Under the pieces are notes generated by a model. It did not search any database. It saw only the letters and a list, made by a program, of their open reading frames with translations, and was not told the DNA's origin. Made by a program: the position numbers and the translations under genes. Shown here piece after piece: positions 1 through 8,049 of a stretch of DNA of 64,000 nt (position 1 is its first letter; each line of letters opens with the position of its first letter). The stretch lies in the NCBI RefSeq assembly GCF_003600895.1, contig NZ_QYRP01000002.1:2852001-2916000 (forward strand). Reading direction: 5' to 3'. The stretch comes from Nocardioides cavernaquae (GTDB lineage: Bacteria; Actinomycetota; Actinomycetes; Propionibacteriales; Nocardioidaceae).

Positions 1-1289
1 TAGGCGCCGTAGCCGCTCTCGCCCACGCCGCCGAACGGCATCTCGCCGCTCATCATGTGCATGAAGACGTCGTTGACCGAGACGCCGCCCGACGACGTCT
101 CGGACAGCACCCGCTCGACCGTCTCGTCGGAGTTGCTGAAGACGTAGAGCGCCAGCGGCTTCTCGCCGGCGTTGATCGCCGCAATGGGCTCGTCGAGGTC
201 GCGGAACGTGATGAGCGGCAGCACCGGCCCGAAGATCTCCTCCTGCATCACCGCCGCGTCGGGACGTACGCCGCGCAGCACCGTCGGCGCGACGTAACGG
301 CTGCGGACGTCGGAGTCCCCGCCGGCCACGACCGAGTCGAAGCCGCCGGCGGTGATCAGCCCTGCGACGCGCGCCGCGTGGCGCTCGTTGACGATGCGAC
401 CGAAGTCCTTGCTCGTGCGCGGGTCGCGCCCGTAGCGCGTGACGAGGGTCTTCTTGAGGCGCTCGACGAACTCCTGCTCGACGTCCTCGTGGATGAAGAC
501 GTGGTTCGGCGCGATGCAGGTCTGGCCGGCGTTGACCCACTTGCCGCCGGCGATGCGGTCGACCGCCAGCGTGAGGTTGACGTCCTTGTCGACGATCGTG
601 GGGGACTGGCCGCCGAGCTCCAGGGTGACCGGGGTGAGGTGCTTGGCAGCCGCGGCGGCGACGATGCGCCCGACCATGCCGTTGCCGGTGTACATGATGT
701 GGTCCCAGCGCTGCTCGAGCAGCGCGGTCGACTCGTCGATGCCGCCCTCGACGAACCGGATCGCGTCGGAGTCGAGGTACTCCGCGGCGAGCCGCGTCAG
801 CAGCGCGGAGGTCGCGGGGGAGAGCTCCGACGGCTTCGCGACCGCGGTGTTGCCCGCAGCGATCACCGCGGCCAGCGGCGAGATCAGCAACTGCACCGGG
901 TAGTTCCACGGAGCGATGACCAGCACCACGCCCAACGGGTCGAACCGCACGGCCGAGCGACCCGGCTTGAAGAACGCCGGCGTCTTGTACTTCTTCTCGC
1001 CAGCCCAGCTCCGGTAGTGCTTCTGGATGGTCCGGATCTCCTTCTCGATCATCCGGACCTCGGAGACCCAGGCCTCCAGGGTCGGACGGCCGAGATCGGC
1101 GGCAAGGGCCTCGATGACAGCCGCCTCGTTCTCGACCAGCATCCGGGCCAGGGCGTCGAGCTGCGCGTCGCGCCAGGCGAAGTCGCGGGTGCGCCCCGAG
1201 GCGAAGGTGGCACGCAGGTCCCCGAGCAGACCGGCGGCATCGAATGCCTCGGTCTGGCCGGGAGTGATCTCGCTGGTCTCTGTGCTCAT
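1..1289 (-). CDS. Aldehyde dehydrogenase family protein (C-terminus beyond window edge)
   Basis: NAD(P)-dependent oxidation of an aldehyde to the acid; the substrate cannot be read from the sequence. The visible 429 or so codons show the family's active site: catalytic Cys258 in NAGQTCI and general-base Glu224 in LELGGQSP, the usual 34 residues apart. The N-terminal part has the APWNYPVQ motif. The segment at the window edge, MPFGGVGESGYGAY, is the near-C-terminal family signature, so only a few dozen residues are missing. The lack of a membrane segment in the visible part and the family features resemble class 3 / coniferyl-type aldehyde dehydrogenases. The ATG at 1289 has a purine-rich GGAAGGTGG just upstream. 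The peptide deformylase gene lies upstream on the same strand, 86 bp away, but has its own promoter and probably no functional link. Confidence 0.9.
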   Translation of the reverse strand, partial: MSTETSEITPGQTEAFDAAGLLGDLRATFASGRTRDFAWRDAQLDALARMLVENEAAVIEALAADLGRPTLEAWVSEVRMIEKEIRTIQKHYRSWAGEKKYKTPAFFKPGRSAVRFDPLGVVLVIAPWNYPVQLLISPLAAVIAAGNTAVAKPSELSPATSALLTRLAAEYLDSDAIRFVEGGIDESTALLEQRWDHIMYTGNGMVGRIVAAAAAKHLTPVTLELGGQSPTIVDKDVNLTLAVDRIAGGKWVNAGQTCIAPNHVFIHEDVEQEFVERLKKTLVTRYGRDPRTSKDFGRIVNERHAARVAGLITAGGFDSVVAGGDSDVRSRYVAPTVLRGVRPDAAVMQEEIFGPVLPLITFRDLDEPIAAINAGEKPLALYVFSNSDETVERVLSETSSGGVSVNDVFMHMMSGEMPFGGVGESGYGA

Positions 1290-1375
1290 GGAGCCACCTT
1301 CCCGCGCACGGGCGTCCGCCACAACCACCCGTGGGTGGAAGTGAGCCGCGCGGGAGGTCCCGCGAGGATGCACGG

Positions 1376-1978
1376 TCAGACCTCGTTCGCGGGCCAGCTC
1401 AGGGGGTACTCGGCAATCGCCTGCTCCATCTGCTTGCGCAGCTTCTTCTGGGCGCCGAACGCGAGGCGGTCGCCGAACACCGTTCCTTCGAGGTGGTCCG
1501 CCTCGTGCTGCAGGCAGCGCGCCAGCAGGCCGTCGCCCTCGAAGTGGACGGGCTCGCCGTCGAGGCCGAACCCGTCGACCGCGGCGTAGTCCGGACGGCT
1601 GCACGGGACGAACGCGCCGGGGTAGGAGAGGCAGCCCTCATCGCCCTTGTCGAGCTTGCGGCCCCGTCCCTCGGAGACGGTCACGACGGGATTGCACACG
1701 ACACCCACGGTGTGGCGGCCGCTCGCATCGGGGCAGTCGAAGACGAAGACGGCCAGATCCTCACCGATCTGGTTCGCGGCCAGGCCGACGCCCTCCGCGG
1801 CGTACATCGTCGCGACCATGTCGGCGACGAGCTCGCGCAGGGACGCGTCGTACGCCGTGACGGGGCGCAGCTTGCGGTGCATCACCGGCTCGCCCCAGCG
1901 AGTGATCTCACGCACCTTGCCGCCCCCGGGGAGGGGGCCGTGCGGAGCGAAGGGAGTGCTGTCGGGCGCGTTCGTCAT
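1376..1978 (-). CDS. def: Peptide deformylase
   Basis: Removes the N-terminal formyl group from nascent proteins in the cytoplasm. The 200-residue product has all three deformylase motifs in order: GVGLAANQIG, EGCLSYPG (metal-binding Cys) and QHEADHLEG (HExxH metal site). An in-frame TTG lies two codons upstream at 1984. I chose the ATG at 1978 because a TACGAT box (1985-1990) ends exactly 6 nt before it, the leaderless arrangement repeated across this window. The gene is divergent from the acyl-CoA dehydrogenase pair; the shared 65-bp gap contains a palindromic operator nearer the other gene. Confidence 0.95.
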   Translation of the reverse strand: MTNAPDSTPFAPHGPLPGGGKVREITRWGEPVMHRKLRPVTAYDASLRELVADMVATMYAAEGVGLAANQIGEDLAVFVFDCPDASGRHTVGVVCNPVVTVSEGRGRKLDKGDEGCLSYPGAFVPCSRPDYAAVDGFGLDGEPVHFEGDGLLARCLQHEADHLEGTVFGDRLAFGAQKKLRKQMEQAIAEYPLSWPANEV

Positions 1979-2018
1979 GGGCAAATCGTAAACGTGATCC
2001 GTGTCCTGTAGCGCAGCG

Positions 2019-2035
2019 TGTAACTCACAGTTACA
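2019..2035. promoter_or_regulatory. Palindromic operator upstream of the acyl-CoA dehydrogenase pair
   Basis: Perfect inverted repeat TGTAACT-CAC-AGTTACA, ending 8 bp before the ATG at 2044. The size, perfect dyad and position over the start region are typical of TetR-family operators controlling fatty-acid degradation genes. The regulator is not encoded next to it, so its identity is inference. Confidence 0.6.
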
Positions 2036-2043
2036 GTTGGCGC

Positions 2044-3408
2044 ATGTCCCAGAACCCTGTCACCCGGGCCGGCGGCAAGTTCGGCCTGTCGAACAAGGAG
2101 ACGCGCGACCCCATCGGGATCGCCGTGCTCGCCCTGAACAAGATGGCCCAGAGCCCTCTTCTCGACAAGCTGAAGATGCGCCGGTCGACCGAAGCCGTGG
2201 TGTTCAACGCCACGCGCGGCGGTTTCAAGGTCGCCGCCTCCGCCAGCCGCACCTTCTCCAAGAAGGGCAAGAAGGGCGCCGCAGGCGTCAAGACGCCCTC
2301 CGCCCAGCCGAAGGGTCTCTTCGACCTGAAGCCGACCGAGGACGAGCAGATGCTCGTCGACGTCGTGAGCGAGTTCGCCGCTGAGGCGATCCGTCCGCTG
2401 GCTGCCGAGGCCAACGAGGCCGCGGTGACGCCGCACGACGTCCTCGCCGCGTCGCTCGAGATCGGCCTGCCGATCCTCGGTGTCGCCGAGTCGCTCGGCG
2501 GCATCGCCGAGGAGCGCTCCGCTGTGGCCGGCACCCTGGTCGCCGAGGCACTCGCCAAGGGCGACATGGGCATGGCTGTCGCCACCCTGGCGCCTGGTGC
2601 GGTCGCGACCGCACTGAGCCTGTGGGGCACTGACGAGCAGCAGCAGACCTACCTCCCCGCCTTCACCGGCGCCGAGGTCCCGGGCGCTGCGCTCGCGCTC
2701 ACCGAGCCCGCTGTCCTGTTCGACGTCTTCAAGCCGTCCACCCAGGCGGTCAAGGCCGACGGTGGCCTCGTGCTCAACGGTGTGAAGTCGCTGGTTCCCC
2801 GCGGTGCCGACGCCGAGCTCTTCATCATCGGTGCCGAGCTCGACGGCAAGAACGTCCTCGTCCTGGTCGAGTCCAGCACCCCCGGTCTCAAGGTCGAGGC
2901 CGACCCGGCCATGGGCCTGAAGGCTGCCAGCCTGTCCAAGGTCTGGCTGCGCGACGTCAAGGTCGAGGCTTCCGCCATCCTGGGCGAGGCCGACGGCTCG
3001 ACGTACACCGAGGCTGTCCGTCTGTCCCGCCTCGCCTGGTGCGCCCTCGCGGTCGGCACCGGCCAGGCCGTGCTCGACTACGTGATTCCTTACGTCAAGG
3101 AGCGCGAGGCGTTCGGTGAGCCGATCTCGCACCGTCAGTCGGTTGCGTTCATGGTCGCCAACATCGCGATCGAGCTGCAGGCCATGCGCCTGATCACCTA
3201 CAAGGCCGCCTCGCGTGCTGCGCTGGGCAAGGACTTCTCCCGCGAGGTCGCCCTGGCCCGCAAGATCTGCGCCGACAAGGGCATGCAGATCGGCAACGAC
3301 GGCGTGCAGCTGCTCGGTGGCCACGGCTTCACGAAGGAGCACCCGGTCGAGCGGTGGTACCGCGACCTGCGGGCCGTCGGCATCCTGGAAGGAGGCGTCC
3401 TCGTCTGA
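2044..3408 (+). CDS. Acyl-CoA dehydrogenase family protein, long N-terminal form
   Basis: FAD-dependent alpha,beta-dehydrogenation of an acyl-CoA in beta-oxidation. Of the 454 residues, about the first 90 are a basic extension rich in Lys/Ala/Thr ahead of the usual start of the fold (LTPTEDEQ-like LKPTEDEQML). The middle carries an ALTEPA segment and the C-terminal helical domain has GEPISHRQSVAFMVA and GGHGFTKEHPVERWYRD. The protein stops at ILEGGVLV, so it lacks the GTxxIQ segment that normally follows the catalytic-region EG and that its neighbour retains. It is followed after 30 bp by a second acyl-CoA dehydrogenase, so the two may form a heteromeric enzyme. A palindrome just upstream suggests repression by a TetR-type protein. 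Confidence 0.88.
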   Translation: MSQNPVTRAGGKFGLSNKETRDPIGIAVLALNKMAQSPLLDKLKMRRSTEAVVFNATRGGFKVAASASRTFSKKGKKGAAGVKTPSAQPKGLFDLKPTEDEQMLVDVVSEFAAEAIRPLAAEANEAAVTPHDVLAASLEIGLPILGVAESLGGIAEERSAVAGTLVAEALAKGDMGMAVATLAPGAVATALSLWGTDEQQQTYLPAFTGAEVPGAALALTEPAVLFDVFKPSTQAVKADGGLVLNGVKSLVPRGADAELFIIGAELDGKNVLVLVESSTPGLKVEADPAMGLKAASLSKVWLRDVKVEASAILGEADGSTYTEAVRLSRLAWCALAVGTGQAVLDYVIPYVKEREAFGEPISHRQSVAFMVANIAIELQAMRLITYKAASRAALGKDFSREVALARKICADKGMQIGNDGVQLLGGHGFTKEHPVERWYRDLRAVGILEGGVLV

Positions 3409-3438
3409 GCCCCGGCTCAGATCAGAGGAGACACAGCC

Positions 3439-4647
3439 ATGATCAATCTCGAAACCCCCAAGAAGCACAAGGCGTTCGTCGAGCAGGCCCACCAGGTCGC
3501 GATGAACATGCTCCGTCCGATCTCCCGCAAGTACGACCTCGCCGAGCACGAGTACCCCAAGGAACTCGACATGCTCGCCGCGATGATCGACGGCCTCGAG
3601 TCGTCGGGGTCGTCCGAGGGTGCCGGTGCGACCGGTGTCCGCGTGGAGGCCTCGGCCGACAAGGGCAACAAGAACGGCTCCAACCTCGCGTCCGTGCTCT
3701 CCGTCCAGGAGATGTGCTGGGGCGACACGGGTCTGATGCTCGCGTTCCCGCGCCAGGGCCTCGGCAACTCGGCGATCGCGTCCGTCGCGACCGACGAGCA
3801 GATGGAGCGGTTCAAGGGCACGTGGGCCTCGATGGCGATCACCGAGCCGTCGTTCGGCTCGGACTCGTCCGCGATCACCACGACCGCGAAGAAGGACGGC
3901 GACCACTACGTCATCAACGGCGAGAAGATCTTCGTCACCGCTGGTGACCGGTCCGACTCGATCGTCGTGTGGGCCACCCTGGACAAGTCGCTCGGCAAGG
4001 CCGCGATCAAGTCCTTCGTCGTCTTCAAGGACACCCCCGGCGTCAAGGTCGAGCGTCTCGAGCACAAGCTCGGCATCCGCGCCTCCGACACCGCGGTGAT
4101 CACCTTCACGGACGCTCGCGTCCCGGCGGAGAACCTCCTGGGCAACCCGGAGATCAACGTCAAGGAGGGCTTCGCCGGTGCGATGGCCACCTTCGACAAC
4201 ACGCGTCCCCTCGTGGCCGCCATGGCCGTCGGTTGTGCCCGCGCGTCGCTCGACCTGACCCGCGACCTGCTCAAGCAGGCCGGTGTCGAGATCGACTACG
4301 ACAAGCCCGCCTACCTGCAGTCGGCTGCCGCCGCCAAGTTCCTCCAGCTCGAGTCGGACTGGGAGGGTGCGCACCTGCTCACCCTGCAGGCCGCCTGGAT
4401 GGCCGACAACAAGCTGCCGAACTCGCTCGAGGCCTCGATGTCCAAGGCCAAGGCCGGTCGTGTCGGCTCCGACGTGACGCTGTCCTGTGTCGAGCTCTGC
4501 ACGGGTGTCGGTTACGCCGAGACCGAGCTGCTCGAGAAGTGGGCCCGCGACTCGAAGATCCTCGACATCTTCGAGGGCACGCAGCAGATTCAGCAGCTGA
4601 TCGTCGCCCGTCGCATCCTCGGCCTGTCGTCGGCCGAACTCAAGTGA
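3439..4647 (+). CDS. Acyl-CoA dehydrogenase family protein
   Basis: Second FAD-dependent acyl-CoA dehydrogenase of the pair, 402 residues, a standard length. It shows the substrate/FAD-binding segment WASMAITEPSFGSD, followed by HYVINGEKIFVTAGD, and the complete C-terminal motif IFEGTQQIQQLIVARRILG containing the catalytic-position Glu. The ATG at 3439 is preceded by the ribosome-binding sequence AGAGGAGA. It shares the upstream operator with the first gene, being 30 bp downstream with no terminator between. A long hairpin at 4680-4710 closes the operon. Chain-length specificity cannot be inferred. Confidence 0.92.
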   Translation: MINLETPKKHKAFVEQAHQVAMNMLRPISRKYDLAEHEYPKELDMLAAMIDGLESSGSSEGAGATGVRVEASADKGNKNGSNLASVLSVQEMCWGDTGLMLAFPRQGLGNSAIASVATDEQMERFKGTWASMAITEPSFGSDSSAITTTAKKDGDHYVINGEKIFVTAGDRSDSIVVWATLDKSLGKAAIKSFVVFKDTPGVKVERLEHKLGIRASDTAVITFTDARVPAENLLGNPEINVKEGFAGAMATFDNTRPLVAAMAVGCARASLDLTRDLLKQAGVEIDYDKPAYLQSAAAAKFLQLESDWEGAHLLTLQAAWMADNKLPNSLEASMSKAKAGRVGSDVTLSCVELCTGVGYAETELLEKWARDSKILDIFEGTQQIQQLIVARRILGLSSAELK

Positions 4648-4679
4648 CGCTGTAAGGCATCAGCACCATCAGTCGGGTC

Positions 4680-4710
4680 GGTCCGGCGTACCTGGGAGGT
4701 ACGCCGGACC
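4680..4710. terminator. Hairpin between convergent acyl-CoA dehydrogenase and galactokinase genes
   Basis: Perfect 13-bp stem (GGTCCGGCGTACC with its complement) around the 5-nt loop TGGGA. It sits between two convergent genes and can serve both strands. There is no clear T-tract, as is common for actinobacterial terminators. Confidence 0.75.
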
Positions 4711-4720
4711 GGTCTGCATT

Positions 4721-5836
4721 TCAGGCCCGGAGGAAGAGCGGCGGATCCCAGCCGCGTTCCTGGAAGTCCAGCACGATCGATGTCATGACGAACTGGAGGC
4801 GGCCCTCGGGCACGAGCGCGATGGCCGAGCCGCCGAACCCGCCGCCGGTCATGCGCGCGCCCAGCGCGCCGGCGCGGCGGGCGGAATCGACGGCTAGGTC
4901 GAGCTCGAGGGTGCTGACCTGGTAGTCGTCGCGCAGCGACTCGTGGCTCGCGGTGAGGAGGGCTCCCGCCTCCGCCCAGTCACCACGCGCGGTGGCGCGG
5001 ACGAACGCCTCGACCCGCAGGCTCTCGCTGACGACGTGAGCGGCACGGGGGAGCCACTCGGGGGAGCCGGACACGCCGGCGAGCTGCGCCAGGCTGACGT
5101 CGCGCAGCGTCCGCACTCCGAGAGCGGTCACTGCAGCGGCACAGGAGGCCCTCCGGGCGGCGTACTGCCCGTCGGCGAGGGAATGGCTGACCACCGTGTC
5201 GATGACCAGGAGCGCGAGATCGGGAGGCGCCCAGGCCACCGGTGTGCGTGAACCGTCAGCGAAGTCGAGGAGCAGCGCCTGTCCGGCGTGGCCATGGATC
5301 GCGACGGTCTGGTCCATGCCCCCGGTCGGCGCCCCGGCGCGTTCGTTCTCGGCACGGATCGCTGCCCGCACCATCACGTCGGGAGGCACGTCGCCGACCA
5401 GCGCGCCGACTGCCCGTGCAACGGCACAGCTCAGCGCTGCGGACGAGGCGAGACCGGCGCCGATCGGCACCGTCGAGGCGATGGCCAGGTCGATGCCGGG
5501 AGCGTCGATGCCCTCCTCACGAAGAGCCCAGACCACGCCGGCGGCGTAGGCGGCCCAGCCCGTTGCGTGCTCGGGCTCGCCATCGAAACCGTCAGGCGCC
5601 AGCGTGCTGATCGCGCGCACCCGGGAGTCCGGGCGCCGTGCCGCCGCGGCGTACGTCGCGTGGGGGAGCGGGAGCGGCAGGCACAACCCCGCGTTGTAGT
5701 CCGTGTGCTCACCGATCAGGTTGACGCGACCGGTGGCCCGCGCCACGACCTCCGGGTCTGTCCCGAAGGTGGACCGGAGGAGGGAGCCCGCTCGCAACGC
5801 GAGCTCGGCGGGCTCGCCGGGTTCGACGACGTGCAT
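4721..5836 (-). CDS. galK: Galactokinase
   Basis: Phosphorylates galactose to galactose-1-phosphate (Leloir pathway). The 371-residue GHMP kinase has the galactokinase signature RVNLIGEHTDYN at residues 37-48, the ATP-binding motif VPIGAGLASSAALS, and the C-terminal GHMP motif MTGGGFGGSAIAL. An upstream GTG at 5866 is in frame, but the ATG at 5836 is preceded by CAGGCT (5843-5848) at exactly 6 nt, matching leaderless starts elsewhere here. galT and galE are not adjacent, so it stands alone between two hairpins. It could in principle act on another sugar, but the signature is that of true galactokinases. Confidence 0.93.
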   Translation of the reverse strand: MHVVEPGEPAELALRAGSLLRSTFGTDPEVVARATGRVNLIGEHTDYNAGLCLPLPLPHATYAAAARRPDSRVRAISTLAPDGFDGEPEHATGWAAYAAGVVWALREEGIDAPGIDLAIASTVPIGAGLASSAALSCAVARAVGALVGDVPPDVMVRAAIRAENERAGAPTGGMDQTVAIHGHAGQALLLDFADGSRTPVAWAPPDLALLVIDTVVSHSLADGQYAARRASCAAAVTALGVRTLRDVSLAQLAGVSGSPEWLPRAAHVVSESLRVEAFVRATARGDWAEAGALLTASHESLRDDYQVSTLELDLAVDSARRAGALGARMTGGGFGGSAIALVPEGRLQFVMTSIVLDFQERGWDPPLFLRA

Positions 5837-5865
5837 GTGGGCAGCCTGACATGCCTGCGGGCGCA

Positions 5866-5902
5866 CAGCGGCCCGCCACCCCGAGGGAGTGGCGGGCCGC
5901 TG
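5866..5902. terminator. Hairpin terminator of the lipoprotein gene
   Basis: Fourteen-bp perfect stem (arms 5866-5879 and 5889-5902) around a 9-nt loop. It starts 13 bp beyond the lipoprotein stop codon, which is at 5915 on the minus strand. It lies just ahead of the galK promoter on the same strand and would insulate galK from read-through. Confidence 0.7.
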
Positions 5903-5914
5903 CCGATGGCGGGA

Positions 5915-6544
5915 TCAGCAGGTGTGGTCGCCGGCGATGTTCTTGACGACCTTGCCGTCGGTGACGGTGAGCGTGCGGGACTTCTTGCCCTTCGGGCCCA
6001 CGCACACGTCGACACTGCCGGCCTCGGCGGCGACCACGTTCACGACGAACGGGATGTCCTTGCCCGAGTTGCGCACGACGTACCTGGAAGCACGCTTGAA
6101 GACGCGCGGGCCGGTGACGGCCTCGAGGGCCGAGAGGTCCTCGCCGCCGGTGGCAGCGGCGGACTGGCGAGCGGCGAAGAACTCGGCAACGGTCAGCGAG
6201 TCGGCGTCCTCGGCGAGGGCCCCCTTCTCGCCGAGCGCGACGGCGTCGAGGCCCTGGAGCTTCTCCTGCTGCTCGGGGCTGAGCTTGCCGAGAACGTCGT
6301 CGACGAGGGCGCCTGCCTTGTCGCCACCCATCTCGGTGGCCTTGTCGTTGAGCTTGCCCGCAGCGTCGGATGCCTTCTCCTTGGCCTGGGCTGCAGCCTC
6401 GGACGCCTTGGCGGCGGCGGCTTCGGAAGCCTTGGCCTTCGCCTTGTCGGCGGCATCCTGTGCTTCGGAGCATCCGGTGAGGGTGACAGCGAGGATGGCC
6501 GCTGCGGCGGCCAGTCGCTGCGTGGACGCGAGTCGCTTCTGCAT
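5915..6544 (-). CDS. Alanine/lysine-rich lipoprotein of unknown function
   Basis: Predicted surface lipoprotein of 209 residues; no family recognised. The start at 6544 (MQKRLAS) has the ribosome-binding sequence GGAAGGA 6 nt upstream and gives a classic signal peptide ending in the lipobox LTGC. Codons upstream of this ATG are unlikely to be used. After the lipid-anchored Cys comes a segment of about 60 residues built from A/K/E/D heptad-like repeats (KAKASEAAAAKASEAAAQ), predicted to be a long helix or coiled coil that could span the cell wall. A C-terminal globular part of about 100 residues contains a Cys pair (VDVCVGPKG and the terminal HTC) that may form a disulfide. Confidence 0.75.
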   Translation of the reverse strand: MQKRLASTQRLAAAAAILAVTLTGCSEAQDAADKAKAKASEAAAAKASEAAAQAKEKASDAAGKLNDKATEMGGDKAGALVDDVLGKLSPEQQEKLQGLDAVALGEKGALAEDADSLTVAEFFAARQSAAATGGEDLSALEAVTGPRVFKRASRYVVRNSGKDIPFVVNVVAAEAGSVDVCVGPKGKKSRTLTVTDGKVVKNIAGDHTC

Positions 6545-6664
6545 GGTGTGTCCTTCCATTGGTGGTTCCCCGAGAGGGGGACATTCCAGCTGTCGATCCA
6601 ACCTCATTGGGAAGCGATGGTTACGGTTTCGAGAGATAGACCACAGAGACGTAGATTGCGGCGC

Positions 6665-7246
6665 GTGCGCTTCCTTGATGACGTTCTCCCGCCCTCGGCC
6701 CGTCCGCTCGTCGTGGCGGCCACCCGTGCCGAAGCGGCCTACGTGCCCTCCGGGCTCGACCTGGTGATCACGGGCCTGGGGAAGACCGCAGCCGCGACGG
6801 CAGTCGCGCGGTCCCTGGCTGGGCTGGGGTCACTCGCGGACGTCGTCGTGGTCAACATCGGCACGGCGGGCGCGCTCCGGGACCACCTCATCGGCCTGCA
6901 CGAGCCGGGCACGGTCCTCAACCACGACATCAACGCTGACGCGATCCGCGCGCTCGGCTACGACCCCGAGGAGCGCCTGGTCGTGGACGCAGCGCGTGAG
7001 GTCGTGCTCGCCACCGGCGACGTCTTCGTCACCGACCCCGTGGTCCGGGCCAGGCTGGCGATGCAGGCACACCTCGTCGACATGGAGGGGTACGCCGTGG
7101 CCTACGCGGCGCGGCAGTTCGGCGTGCCGGTGCGGATGGCGAAGCACGTGTCCGACAACGCCGACGAGAGTGCTCTCGACTGGCCGGCGATGGTCGATGC
7201 GTCTGCGCGCGAGCTCGCGGCCTGGCTGGAGTCCCTGCTCGGCTGA
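6665..7246 (+). CDS. Nucleosidase / nucleoside phosphorylase-fold protein
   Basis: A 193-residue protein of the nucleoside phosphorylase superfamily, probably cleaving the glycosidic bond of a purine nucleoside or 5'-methylthioadenosine/S-adenosylhomocysteine-type substrate. Supporting segments are VNIGTAGAL (phosphate/ribose loop), the VDMEGYAVA motif with the ribose-binding Met-Glu pair, and KHVSDNADE with the catalytic Asp position. The start is a GTG at 6665, chosen because TAGATT (6652-6657) ends 7 nt before it. It is shorter than MtnN-type enzymes (about 230 residues), mainly at the N-terminus, so the exact substrate is uncertain. Confidence 0.75.
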   Translation: MRFLDDVLPPSARPLVVAATRAEAAYVPSGLDLVITGLGKTAAATAVARSLAGLGSLADVVVVNIGTAGALRDHLIGLHEPGTVLNHDINADAIRALGYDPEERLVVDAAREVVLATGDVFVTDPVVRARLAMQAHLVDMEGYAVAYAARQFGVPVRMAKHVSDNADESALDWPAMVDASARELAAWLESLLG

Positions 7247-7277
7247 GGCCCCCGGGCGCTGGATCAGCGGCGCTGGC

Positions 7278-8012
7278 TCAGCGGCGCTTGGGCTTGCGAG
7301 CGGTGCGACCGGACGCGCCACGCTTGCGGGCCGCCGAGCCCGCGCTTCCGCCCGTCTTCGCAACGGCGCGCTTGGCCTGTGCCTTCTTTGTCGGCTTCTG
7401 CTTGGGCGCCTCGTCACTGGAGCGCGAGCTGTTGGCCGTGCGCCCTCGCACGATGCCCATGAAGGTCTCGATGCGCGGGTCGACATCGTCCACGCGCCAC
7501 GCCAGCCCGACCGGGTGCTCCGGACCGTCGGTGAGCACGCGTGCGACGACGTCCTTGCGGTGGTGCATGCGGGCGACGGACATCGGCAGGACGGCAACGC
7601 CCGTGCCGCTCGCGACCACCTCGACCGCGTCTCCTGCGGACATGGCGGGGAAGGGAAGCCGCTGGACCGTCGCGATGTCGGACCAGGCAGGCAGAGCCGC
7701 TGGGTCGGTGACCAGCTGCCGGTCGGCGAGGTGGGCAACCGTGAGCTCGTCGTGGAGGCTGAGATCGTCCTCGACCGACACGACGGCGACCGACACCTCG
7801 ACGTACAGGGGGATGACGTGGAGACCGTCCTTGGCCACGGGCAGCCTGACGAACGACATGGAGACCGCGCCGTCGGTGAGGACCGCGCGCTGCTCCTCGT
7901 CAGGGACGAGGGTGACCTCGAGGGGACTGTCCGGAAAGCGGTCACGCCAGCGTCGGGTCCACTTGTCGGGGGAGACGCCGGCGACGAACGCGACGCGGAA
8001 CGGGTCCGTCAT
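7278..8012 (-). CDS. LysR-type substrate-binding domain protein lacking a DNA-binding domain
   Basis: A 244-residue protein that begins directly in a LysR-type effector-binding fold (FRVAFVAGVSPDKW... VVASGTGVAVLPMSVAR). No winged-helix HTH precedes it: the ATG at 8012 is fixed by TAGGCT (8019-8024) 6 nt upstream. After about residue 190 the chain turns into a Lys/Arg/Ala-rich low-complexity tail (PKQKPTKKAQAKRAVAK ... RKPKRR). That tail resembles actinobacterial histone-like or nucleic-acid-binding tails. It is divergent from the SRPBCC gene over a 37-bp gap with back-to-back leaderless promoters. It may bind a small ligand and DNA through its tail, but function is unknown. Confidence 0.8.
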   Translation of the reverse strand: MTDPFRVAFVAGVSPDKWTRRWRDRFPDSPLEVTLVPDEEQRAVLTDGAVSMSFVRLPVAKDGLHVIPLYVEVSVAVVSVEDDLSLHDELTVAHLADRQLVTDPAALPAWSDIATVQRLPFPAMSAGDAVEVVASGTGVAVLPMSVARMHHRKDVVARVLTDGPEHPVGLAWRVDDVDPRIETFMGIVRGRTANSSRSSDEAPKQKPTKKAQAKRAVAKTGGSAGSAARKRGASGRTARKPKRR

Positions 8013-8049
8013 GGCAACAGCCTAGTGACGACCTTCGTAGGATCACCTC

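Noticed and set aside
1330..1345. CCACCC-GT-GGGTGG dyad upstream of the aldehyde dehydrogenase gene
   Set aside because: The loop would be only 2 nt and there is no other support for an operator or terminator.
57..1589. Plus-strand 510-codon frame over the aldehyde dehydrogenase and deformylase genes
   Set aside because: Composition is typical of an antisense shadow; the minus strand shows the aldehyde dehydrogenase active site and deformylase motifs.
1975..4374. Minus-strand open frame of 799 codons opposite the acyl-CoA dehydrogenases
   Set aside because: It is a GC-driven shadow frame of low-complexity Arg/Gly/Leu/Val composition with no motif. The opposite strand encodes two clear enzymes.
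5288..6664. In-frame upstream extension of the nucleosidase gene by 459 codons
   Set aside because: The extension lies antisense to galK and the lipoprotein gene and has shadow composition. A TAGATT box and GTG at 6665 define the likely start.
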